A DNA stretch of 64,000 nt from Paralimibaculum aggregatum (lineage in GTDB: Bacteria > Pseudomonadota > Alphaproteobacteria > Rhodobacterales > Rhodobacteraceae): the NCBI RefSeq assembly GCF_030270585.1, contig NZ_BSYI01000019.1, forward strand, positions 21,798-85,797. The letters are read 5' to 3'. The translations under genes were made by a program, and so were the position numbers. Shown here piece after piece: positions 19,666 to 26,595 of this stretch (its first letter is position 1; the number at the start of each line of letters is the position of its first letter). The notes beneath the pieces are model-generated. The model made no database searches. It worked only from the letters and a program-made list of their open reading frames with translations, and was not told where the DNA came from.

Positions 19666-20925
19666 TCAGCCCTCCAGCAGCGCCGCCTCGAAGGGAAAGC
19701 GCGAGAGCAGCTCGATCCCGGTCCCGGTGACCAGCACCTGCTGCTCGAGCTTCACGCCCTCGCTGCCGCCCTCCGCGCCGATATAGCTCTCCACGCAGAT
19801 CGTCATGCCCGGCAGGATCTCGCCGTCATAGCCGGCATCGGGGAAATCGCCGCGGTGGTAGAGATAGGGATACTCCCCGGTCATGCCGCAGCCATGCGCC
19901 GAGAGGTAGTAGCGATTGGCGTGATATTTCGCCGGGATGTCCCAGGCCCGTTCGGCATAGTCGCGAAAGCTCATGCCGGGCTTCAGGATGCCCATGTTGT
20001 GCTGCACCTGCTCATGCGCCAGGCGGTAGAGCTCGCGCTGCGCCGGCGTCGGCCGGTCCGGCCCGGCATGGAAAGTGCGCGAGAAATCCGAGTAGTAGCC
20101 GTGGCAGCCGACGACATCGGTATCGAGCGCGATCAGCTCGTTCTGTTCGATCACCCGGTGCGCGGTCTCCTGGAACCAGGGATTGGTGCGCGGGCCGGTG
20201 TTGAGCAGGCGGGTCTCGCAATAGTCGCCGTTCTGCTCGATGACCGACCTGTGCAGCACCGACCAGAGCGCGGTCTCGGTCTGCCCGGGGCGGATCGCCG
20301 CGCGCAGCTTGCCCACCGCGATCTCGGTGGCGCGCAGCGAGGCGTTTACGCATTTCAGCTCCTCGGCAGACTTGATCGCCCGGGCCATCTCCACCGGCTC
20401 CTGCGCGTCCACGAGGCGCAGCCCCTCCGCCGCCAGCGCCAGCGCGGCGCCGGCATTCATCCGCTCCATGCCGAGCGTCGCGCCGGCGCCGCAAAGCTCG
20501 CTCACCAGCGCCGCCATCTCGGCCGCCCAGGCGCGCTCGCGGGCGGCGATCTCCGGGCCGGCGGCGACGAAGCTCGCGGTCCGCGCCGGGCGCACCTCGT
20601 CCACGGTGTCATAACCCGCGGCGAGATGCTCGCAGCCGGTGAACTCGAAGAGGATCGAGCGGTGTTCGGTCAGCAGCAGGTAGCGCGCCGGGGCGTTGCG
20701 CTGGCTGAACACCTGCATGTTCCGGGTGCCGGTGGCATAGCGGATGTTGACCGGGTCGGAGAGCAGCACCGCATCGATCTCGCGGGCCACCATCTCGGCG
20801 CGCACCCGGTCGCGGCGATAGCGGCGCACGGCGGCGAGGTCGATGCCCGCGCTCTCCGGCGCCCGGTCGAGCAGCGCGATGTCCGAGAGATCGCTCCGCT
20901 CCGCATGCCAGTCGAGTGTCGCCAT
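19666..20925 (-). CDS. M24 peptidase-like protein related to DMSP lyase DddP
   Basis: The protein has 419 residues. The M24 (pita-bread) metal ligands are all present: D268, D270 and D280 (ALDTDVVGCHGYYSDFSRT), H344 (SAHGCGMTGE), E379 (ICVES) and E394 (KLEQQVL). From memory of Ruegeria DddP (D295, D297, D307, H371, E406, E421), every ligand is offset by exactly 27. LLNTGPRTNPWFQE and DPVNIRYATGTRNMQ are also shared with DddP. DddP cleaves dimethylsulfoniopropionate to dimethyl sulfide and acrylate. At the position of the proposed catalytic Asp377, however, this protein has Gly350. It could be a DddP variant or a Xaa-Pro peptidase relative; the substrate is open. Confidence 0.8.
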   Translation of the reverse strand: MATLDWHAERSDLSDIALLDRAPESAGIDLAAVRRYRRDRVRAEMVAREIDAVLLSDPVNIRYATGTRNMQVFSQRNAPARYLLLTEHRSILFEFTGCEHLAAGYDTVDEVRPARTASFVAAGPEIAARERAWAAEMAALVSELCGAGATLGMERMNAGAALALAAEGLRLVDAQEPVEMARAIKSAEELKCVNASLRATEIAVGKLRAAIRPGQTETALWSVLHRSVIEQNGDYCETRLLNTGPRTNPWFQETAHRVIEQNELIALDTDVVGCHGYYSDFSRTFHAGPDRPTPAQRELYRLAHEQVQHNMGILKPGMSFRDYAERAWDIPAKYHANRYYLSAHGCGMTGEYPYLYHRGDFPDAGYDGEILPGMTICVESYIGAEGGSEGVKLEQQVLVTGTGIELLSRFPFEAALLEG

Positions 20926-21048
20926 TGGCCCGGTCCCCCTCCGCTGGTGGCCGCACCGCGACCCTAGCCGCGCCGCGGGCGGCGGGAGATGCCGGAACGG
21001 ACGCCGCCCGCGCCGAAACCGACACGGGCGACGCCGCGGGTTCGGGCC

Positions 21049-21339
21049 TCAGAGCTGGCCGCAGAAGCTCTTCGGCGTGGCCTCCTTGGCGAAGACGCCC
21101 TTGATCAGCTTGCACTGCCCGGGTGCCGACTTGTCGAAGCTGTGCGGGCGGAAACTCCAGCTGTCGCAGCCCTCGGTGCTCTTGCAGGCCTCGACGCAGT
21201 CCTCCGGGGCGGTGAAGGTGTCGATGAAGCCGACCTGGTCCACCGGGGTGATCGAGCACTGCTCGAACTCGGCGGCGCTGGCCAGGGTGCCGAGCGCGCC
21301 GGCGAAGCCGAGCGCCAGGAGGGCGGTGCGGATGGTCAT
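21049..21339 (-). CDS. Small secreted PAN/Apple-domain protein, copy 2
   Basis: The product has 96 residues: a signal peptide (IRTALLALGFAGALGTLASA) and one Cys-rich PAN-like domain. Conserved pieces are EDCVEACKSTEGCDSWSFRP and GQCKLIKG, with five Cys before the final SFCGQL. PAN domains bind proteins or sugars in eukaryotes and are scattered in bacteria; the ligand here is unknown. GGAG lies before the ATG, and the gene follows its paralogue by 39 bases, so they form one transcription unit. Confidence 0.75.
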   Translation of the reverse strand: MTIRTALLALGFAGALGTLASAAEFEQCSITPVDQVGFIDTFTAPEDCVEACKSTEGCDSWSFRPHSFDKSAPGQCKLIKGVFAKEATPKSFCGQL

Positions 21340-21378
21340 GGCTTGTCTCCTATGATGCGGTGCGGGGAAGCGTGGCGG

Positions 21379-21675
21379 TCAGATCCGGCCGCAATAGTCG
21401 CGGTCGTTCTCGGCCTGCTCGCCGACCTCGGCCATCAGGCGGCACTGCCCGGGGCCGGTCTTCGGGTTGAAGGTGTGCGGGGTGTAGGACCAGCCGGTGC
21501 AGCCCTCGGTCTCGACGCAGGCGGCCTTGCAGGCCCCGGCGCCGACGAGATCGTGGCTGTTCATCAGCAGGTCGACCTTGGGATAGAGCTTGCAATGCGC
21601 CTCTTCGGCACCCGCCCCACCCGCCATCGCAAGCACGAGCACGGCCGCGGCAACCCCGCGAGCAAGATTGTCCAT
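21379..21675 (-). CDS. Small secreted PAN/Apple-domain protein, copy 1
   Basis: The product has 98 residues, with a signal peptide (about 1-23, GVAAAVLVLAMAGGAGA) and a PAN-like domain matching the downstream gene: GACKAACVETEGCTGWSYTP, GQCRLMAEVGE and the terminal DYCGRI. The Cys spacing is the same in both copies. GGGGAGG precedes the start. The upstream 200 bases are noticeably richer in A and T and contain the inverted repeat ACTACG-N17-CGTAGT (21720-21748), a possible operator. Confidence 0.75.
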   Translation of the reverse strand: MDNLARGVAAAVLVLAMAGGAGAEEAHCKLYPKVDLLMNSHDLVGAGACKAACVETEGCTGWSYTPHTFNPKTGPGQCRLMAEVGEQAENDRDYCGRI

Positions 21676-21719
21676 GAGAGGCCTCCCCGTTACGGAATTT
21701 CCGGAAAGAACAAGAGTGA

Positions 21720-21748
21720 ACTACGCAAGAACATGTGAAATACGTAGT
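21720..21748. promoter_or_regulatory. Inverted repeat upstream of the PAN gene pair
   Basis: ACTACG and CGTAGT are separated by 17 bases in the AT-richer gap between the divergent PAN genes and the VPLPA-CTERM gene. Such a half-site arrangement could bind a dimeric regulator. No regulator gene is adjacent, and the arms are short enough to occur by chance. Confidence 0.25.
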
Positions 21749-21880
21749 CGATGACGTAACGTCTGTCCACATTGAAAACGCTTCCCCTGCGCCACCGTCA
21801 CCGCCGCCTGCCGGCCCGATTAGGTCATGGCCCCGCGCTCCTGTAGGATGGTGCCGCAGACGTGAGCGAAAGGATGCGTC

Positions 21881-22582
21881 ATGGCAGTGCGTAGGTTCAG
21901 CGGCGCGTTGGCCGGCCTTCTCCTTGCGGCGCTCGCCGCCCCGCCGGCAGCGGCCGACCCGATCCGCATCTTCGGCAGCGGCATCACCACGATCGACGGC
22001 AACATTCCCGGGCTCTTCGACAGCGACACCTTCACCTTCGAGATCTGGTTCGAGGAGCTCCTCGCCTTCCCCGAGGCGCTGAACGGGAGCAACGGGCCCT
22101 TCGTCTCGAACCCCGGCTACATCAGGCGCTGGTATGTCAACGGCAGCCGGCTCGACGCGGGAGCCGGCACGATCTCCTTCGACCGCGAGTTCGACAACGA
22201 TACCATGAAGCTCGAGGCCGACGGCCCGGCCTATGGCCTCTTCGGGAGTTTCTCCTGGACCCGGCTCTATCTCGACGCCCATATCCTGCCGGCGCAGCCG
22301 ATCGACTTCGGCGCGCTGCTGCAATCCTGGATCGGATCGGAAATGAGCCTCTTCGCGCCGGAGGTGGGGGTGGAGATCAGCGGCCTCGCGGCGAATGCGC
22401 TGCTCGATCCGGCGCCGATCGCCAGCGGCACGATCACCTCCGTCGGCGTCGGGGTGGTGCCGCTGCCGCCGGCCCTGCTGCTCCTGCTCTCGGGGCTTGG
22501 CGCCATCGCCGGGCTGCGGCGCCGGGCGGCCCGGGGCCGGGTCGGTGAACCCGGCCGGCCACATCCGCTCAAGGCGGCGTGA
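21881..22582 (+). CDS. Secreted protein with VPLPA-CTERM sorting tail
   Basis: The product has 233 residues: a signal peptide (FSGALAGLLLAALAAPPAAA), a beta-rich domain of about 160 residues I do not recognise (IFGSGITTIDGNIPGLFDSD onward), and the C-terminal VPLPPALLLLLSGLGAIAGL followed by Arg-rich residues. This is the same tripartite sorting signal as in the spondin-domain protein at 7.2-7.9 kb. The tail continues about 17 residues beyond the basic cluster, longer than usual. It is probably exported and processed by an exosortase encoded elsewhere. Confidence 0.78.
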   Translation: MAVRRFSGALAGLLLAALAAPPAAADPIRIFGSGITTIDGNIPGLFDSDTFTFEIWFEELLAFPEALNGSNGPFVSNPGYIRRWYVNGSRLDAGAGTISFDREFDNDTMKLEADGPAYGLFGSFSWTRLYLDAHILPAQPIDFGALLQSWIGSEMSLFAPEVGVEISGLAANALLDPAPIASGTITSVGVGVVPLPPALLLLLSGLGAIAGLRRRAARGRVGEPGRPHPLKAA

Positions 22583-22796
22583 GGGCGCCGGCGCGGCGGG
22601 CCAGTCCGCGACGAGAGCGCCCGCCGCCCTCCGGCTGCCCTGCACCGGAAGGACGCCACAACCCCTGGTTGGAAAACGCAGCCGACCGGCGGAATCCGAC
22701 ACGCGGGTCGAAATCCGGCGAGATTTCCGCGGCGGCAGGCATAGCCTCGGCCTGATGCCCCGATCCCGGCGGCAGAGCTCTCGAGGACACCAGCAG

Positions 22797-23300
22797 ATGG
22801 CCATCAAGCACATGGTCGCCAGCGTCCTTGCGGCAGCCGGCCTGCACGGCCCCGCCGCCGCCGCAGACGCCCCCGACGACCTGATCGACCGCGGCGCCTA
22901 TCTCGCCAGAATCATGCTCTGCGGCGACTGCCATTCCCCCCGCGGCCCGGAGGGCGAGATCGACGAGACGCGCGCGCTCGGCGGCGCCAGCATCGGCTTC
23001 GAGGTGCCGGGGCTCGGCGTCTTCTTCCCGCCCAACCTGACCCCGGATGCGGAGACCGGCCTCGGGAGCTGGAGCGATGCGGAGATCCTCACGGCCCTGC
23101 GCACCGGCGAGCGGCCCGACGGCCGCCTGCTCGCGCCGATCATGCCCTGGCAGTTCTTCTCCGTGCTGAACGAGGCGGACGGCACGGCGCTGGTCGCCTA
23201 TCTCCGGTCGCTGCCGTCGGTGAGCCACCGTGTCCCGGTGCCGACCGGTGCGGGCGAGCGGCCGCTCGGTCCCTATCTCGCCGTCATTGCGCCGGAGTGA
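22797..23300 (+). CDS. Periplasmic mono-haem cytochrome c
   Basis: The product has 167 residues. A signal peptide (HMVASVLAAAGLHGPAAAA) precedes one haem-attachment motif, CGDCH, in ARIMLCGDCHSPRG. The second part has NLTPDAETGLGSWSDAEI and PIMPWQFFSVLNEADGTALV, typical of cytochromes of the alcohol/aldehyde dehydrogenase class, with a candidate Met ligand in PIMPW. It probably carries electrons in the periplasm for an unidentified dehydrogenase. GAGG lies before the ATG, and the next gene starts 24 bases after its stop. Confidence 0.85.
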   Translation: MAIKHMVASVLAAAGLHGPAAAADAPDDLIDRGAYLARIMLCGDCHSPRGPEGEIDETRALGGASIGFEVPGLGVFFPPNLTPDAETGLGSWSDAEILTALRTGERPDGRLLAPIMPWQFFSVLNEADGTALVAYLRSLPSVSHRVPVPTGAGERPLGPYLAVIAPE

Positions 23301-23324
23301 AAGAGGACGGACAGGAGGCCACCC

Positions 23325-23858
23325 ATGAGCATCGTCCCCGACAGCCCCGTGCCGGACCCGCCAGGCCCGCAGGACCCGCCGCAGGCCGTGGTCATCGACA
23401 TCGCGCCGGCGCCCGCGCCCCGCATCGAGCGCTCGCCAGAGAACGACGCGATCTATCGCGGCATCCGCGCCGAGATCACCGGCGAGCTGGCCCTCGTCAC
23501 CGCCCGGGTCAACTGGCTGATCGCCTCGCAGGCCTTCCTGCTGATGCCGCTGACGATCGCCACCAACGGTCCCTCGCTGGCCGACAGCCTGCTGTTTCCG
23601 CTGGTGCCGGTGCTCGGCTTCCTGCTCTGCCTGCTGATCCTCGTCTCGATCCTCGCCGCGGTCTGGCGCAGCCGGCAATGGCGCCGCAAGGCGCGGCAGG
23701 GCGCCTATGACGGCGAGGCCGACCGGCGCGAGTTCTCCATCGTCCTGCCGAACACGCCGGCGATCCCGCTGATGGGTTTCGTCGGCGGCATCGGCGTGCC
23801 GATCGTGCTGGCGGCGACCTGGATTCTGATCCTGATCTGGCCGCCGACCGCCGGCTGA
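23325..23858 (+). CDS. Conserved-type membrane protein of unknown function
   Basis: The product has 177 residues. It starts with a Pro-rich cytoplasmic segment (about 1-35), then a short conserved stretch (AIYRGIRAEITGELALVTAR), followed by about three hydrophobic helices near 64-80, 88-112 and 149-172. The middle loop WRSRQWRRKARQGAYDG is basic, suggesting a cytoplasmic face. I know no named family. AGGAGG precedes the ATG, and it probably shares a transcript with the cytochrome gene. Confidence 0.65.
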   Translation: MSIVPDSPVPDPPGPQDPPQAVVIDIAPAPAPRIERSPENDAIYRGIRAEITGELALVTARVNWLIASQAFLLMPLTIATNGPSLADSLLFPLVPVLGFLLCLLILVSILAAVWRSRQWRRKARQGAYDGEADRREFSIVLPNTPAIPLMGFVGGIGVPIVLAATWILILIWPPTAG

Positions 23859-23913
23859 GCGCCGCGCGGGGCGGGGATGCCCGGTCGCCGCGTCGCAGCC
23901 GCCGGGCAGCGGA

Positions 23914-25011
23914 TCAGGTGTTGAACAGGAAGTGCAGCACGTCGCCATCGGCGACGCGGTAGGACTTGCCCTCGGCGCGGAGCTTGCCGGCATCGCGGGC
24001 GCCGGCCTCGCCGTTGCAGGCGATGAAATCGTCGAAGGCCACGGTCTCGGCGCGGATGAAGCCGCGCTCGAAATCGCCGTGGATCACGCCGGCGGCCTGC
24101 GGCGCCAGGGTGCCGTCGCGGATCGTCCAGGCGCGGGCCTCCTTGGGGCCGACGGTGAAATAGGTGACGAGGCCGAGCAGCTCGTAGCCGGCGCGGATCA
24201 GCCGGTCGAGCCCCGGCTCCTCGAGCCCCAGATCGGTGAGGAACTCGGCGCGCTCGTCGTCGGGGAGCTGCGCGATCTCCTCCTCGATGGCGGCCGAGAT
24301 CACCACATGCCCGGCGCCCTGCGCCGCCGCCATCTCGGCGACCCGGGCCGACTGCGCATTGCCCTCGCCGGCCGAGCCCTCATCGACATTGCAGACATAG
24401 AGCACCGGCTTGGTGGTCAGCAGCTGCAGCCCGGCCCAGATGCGGGCGTCCTCGGCCGAGACCTCGACGGTGCGCGCCGGGCGGCCCTCCTCGAGCGCGG
24501 CCTTGGCGGCGAGCAGCAGGCGCTCCTGCTCCCTGGCCTCCTTGTCGCCGCCCTTGATCCTGCGCACGAGGCCCTGCAGCCGGCGCTCGATGCTCTCGAG
24601 ATCGGCCAGCATCAGCTCGGTCTCGATGGTCTCGGCATCGGCCACCGGATCGACGCGGCCCTCGACATGGGTGATGTCGTCGTCCTCGAAGCAGCGCAGC
24701 ACATGGGCGATGGCATCGACCTCGCGGATGTTCGCAAGGAACTGGTTGCCGAGGCCCTCGCCCTTGCTCGCGCCCTTCACCAGCCCGGCGATGTCGACGA
24801 AGGTCAGCCGGGTCGGGATCGTCTGCTTCGAGCCGGCGATCGCCGCCAGCCGGTCGAGCCGCTCATCCGGCACCGCCACCTCGCCGACATTCGGCTCGAT
24901 GGTGCAGAAGGGGAAATTCGCCGCCTGCGCCGCGGCGGTGCGCGTCAGCGCGTTGAACAGCGTGGACTTGCCGACATTCGGCAGCCCCACGATCCCGCAT
25001 TTGAAGCCCAT
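23914..25011 (-). CDS. ychF: Redox-regulated ATPase/GTPase YchF
   Basis: YchF is an Obg-family P-loop protein that prefers ATP and associates with ribosomes. The length, 365 residues, is standard. Motifs: GLPNVGKSTLFNALTR (P-loop), DIAGLVKGASKGEGLGNQFL (switch region and G3), and VLYVCNVDE in place of the usual NKxD, as in YchF. The C-terminal TGS domain ends with RAEGKSYRVADGDVLHFLFN. The next gene on the same strand upstream is pth; ychF-pth adjacency is common. Confidence 0.97.
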   Translation of the reverse strand: MGFKCGIVGLPNVGKSTLFNALTRTAAAQAANFPFCTIEPNVGEVAVPDERLDRLAAIAGSKQTIPTRLTFVDIAGLVKGASKGEGLGNQFLANIREVDAIAHVLRCFEDDDITHVEGRVDPVADAETIETELMLADLESIERRLQGLVRRIKGGDKEAREQERLLLAAKAALEEGRPARTVEVSAEDARIWAGLQLLTTKPVLYVCNVDEGSAGEGNAQSARVAEMAAAQGAGHVVISAAIEEEIAQLPDDERAEFLTDLGLEEPGLDRLIRAGYELLGLVTYFTVGPKEARAWTIRDGTLAPQAAGVIHGDFERGFIRAETVAFDDFIACNGEAGARDAGKLRAEGKSYRVADGDVLHFLFNT

Positions 25012-25095
25012 TTTCGCCCTCCAGCCACCTTCGCGCGGGCTTTTGCACGGGGGCGGGAAGGGGTCAAGCCCCGCCGCCCCGCCGGCCGGGCCGGC

Positions 25096-25821
25096 TCACT
25101 TGCGCCGGAACAGGCCGGTGAGCGCGGCAAAGGGCGAGGCGCTCTCCTCCGCCGGCGCGCCGGCGCTGTCGCCGGAGGTCTCGGCGGCCGCCGGGGCATC
25201 CTTCGCGGCGGGCTTCGGTTTCTTCGGCTTCGGCTTCGGCTCGGCCGGCGCCAGTGGGCCCATCTCCAGCGCCACCGCGTTCATGAACCCGGAGGCATCG
25301 CCCGCGGCAAGCTTCACCGCGCCCTTGGCGATGCCGGCGAGCAGCGCCTCCAGCCAGTCCCGCTCGGCGGCGGCGAAGTCGTGCAGCACATAGCCCGAGA
25401 CCCGGTCCTTGTGCCCCGGATGACCGATGCCGAGACGCACCCGGGCATAGCTGTCGCCGATGTGCTGGTGCAGCGAGCGCAGCCCGTTGTGCCCGGCATG
25501 GCCGCCGCCCTTCTTCACCCGACACTTGCCGGGCACGAGGTCGAGCTCGTCATGGAAGACGGTGATCTCCTCGGGCGCGCATTTGACATAGCGCATCGCC
25601 TCCCCGACCGCCTGGCCGGAGAGGTTCATGAAGGTCTGCGGCTTCAGCAGCATCACACGCTCGGTGCCGAGCCGGCCCTCGGCGATCTCCGCCTGGAACT
25701 TCGCCCGCCACGGCCCGAAACCATGCGCATCGGCGATGGCGTCGAGCGCCATGAAGCCGATGTTGTGCCGGTTGCGCGCGTATTTCGCCCCGGGATTGCC
25801 GAGGCCGACGAAGATCTGCAT
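25096..25821 (-). CDS. pth: Peptidyl-tRNA hydrolase Pth with extended Ala/Lys/Pro tail
   Basis: Pth releases tRNA from drop-off peptidyl-tRNA. The catalytic region is clear: FVGLGNPGAKYARNRHNIGF with the active-site His, FHDELDL with the catalytic Asp, and KGGGHAGHNGLRS. I start at ATG MQIFVGLG because GGGAGG lies six bases upstream; a GTG two codons earlier sits right on that sequence. The conserved domain ends near residue 190. A low-complexity tail of about 50 residues (KPKPKKPKPAAKDAPAAAE and onward) follows, longer than in E. coli Pth (194 residues). Confidence 0.96.
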   Translation of the reverse strand: MQIFVGLGNPGAKYARNRHNIGFMALDAIADAHGFGPWRAKFQAEIAEGRLGTERVMLLKPQTFMNLSGQAVGEAMRYVKCAPEEITVFHDELDLVPGKCRVKKGGGHAGHNGLRSLHQHIGDSYARVRLGIGHPGHKDRVSGYVLHDFAAAERDWLEALLAGIAKGAVKLAAGDASGFMNAVALEMGPLAPAEPKPKPKKPKPAAKDAPAAAETSGDSAGAPAEESASPFAALTGLFRRK

Positions 25822-25869
25822 GTCCACCCTCCCTCGGCTCCCCGGCGCGCCGGGGGCGTCGGCGCAGGA

Positions 25870-26247
25870 TCAGCCGTTATGCGCGCGGATCTGCTCGGCG
25901 GCTTCCTTCGAGAAGGTGACGCCGTTCTTCTCCAGCATCTCGTCGAGCTCGCCCGAGAGGGTCATCTCGATCACGATGTCGCAGCCGCCGACGAACTCGC
26001 CCTTGACGTAGAGCTGCGGGATCGTCGGCCAGTCGGAGAAGGCCTTGATGCCCTGGCGCAGCTCGTCCGATTCGAGGACGTTGATGCCCTGGTACTCGAC
26101 CCCGACGAAGCCGAGGATCTGGCTGACCTTGCTGGAGAAGCCGCATTGCGGCGCCTCCGGCGTGCCCTTCATGAAGAGCACGACATCGTTCTGCTCGACA
26201 GTCTGCCGGATCAGGTCGTTGATCTGGGGCGTGGTGGTCTCGGTCAT
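25870..26247 (-). CDS. grxD: Monothiol glutaredoxin GrxD (Grx4 type)
   Basis: The product has 125 residues. Its active site is C35-G-F-S, the CGFS signature of glutaredoxins that bind a [2Fe-2S] cluster with glutathione. WPTIPQLYVKGEFVGGCDIV gives the glutathione-binding cis-Pro and GG-CD parts. These proteins carry Fe-S clusters and form complexes with BolA proteins. bolA lies immediately upstream on the same strand (about 105 bases between), which supports that partnership. Confidence 0.96.
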   Translation of the reverse strand: MTETTTPQINDLIRQTVEQNDVVLFMKGTPEAPQCGFSSKVSQILGFVGVEYQGINVLESDELRQGIKAFSDWPTIPQLYVKGEFVGGCDIVIEMTLSGELDEMLEKNGVTFSKEAAEQIRAHNG

Positions 26248-26352
26248 CGGGGCCTCCGTGGGTATGCGGCGCCGGGCCGCTCAAGGCGAGGACATATTCC
26301 GCTGCCCCCCCTCCTGCAAGGTCATGCCCCGCCGCGCACCGGCGCGGGCCGG

Positions 26353-26595
26353 TCAGTCCGGCGCGCTGGTCTGCAGCGCGAGGGCGTGGAGCGGCGCGTT
26401 CGCGCCCTCGAGGATCGGCTTCAGCGCCTGGTTGACGAGCCGCTGCTGCTGCACGCGGTTCATGCCGCGGAACTCCTCGTCGACCACGGTCGCGGCATAG
26501 TGGTTGCCGTCTCCCGCCAGGTCGCGGATCTCGATCCTGGCATTGGGAAAGCGCGCGCGGAGCAGGCGCTCGATCTCGCTGGCTTGCACGGGCAT
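26353..26595 (-). CDS. bolA: BolA-family protein (in frame with the glycosyltransferase upstream)
   Basis: The product has 80 residues from MPVQASEIERLL. It shows the BolA fold: IERLLRARFPNARIEIRDLA, then GDGNHYAATVVDEEFRGMNR with the conserved His, and the RVQQQRLVNQALKPIL helix. BolA proteins pair with CGFS glutaredoxins to sense or deliver Fe-S clusters; grxD follows directly. GGAGGT lies eight bases before the ATG at 26595, so independent translation is likely. There is no stop codon between the upstream glycosyltransferase and this gene, so the same frame also reads as a fusion. Confidence 0.92.
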   Translation of the reverse strand: MPVQASEIERLLRARFPNARIEIRDLAGDGNHYAATVVDEEFRGMNRVQQQRLVNQALKPILEGANAPLHALALQTSAPD

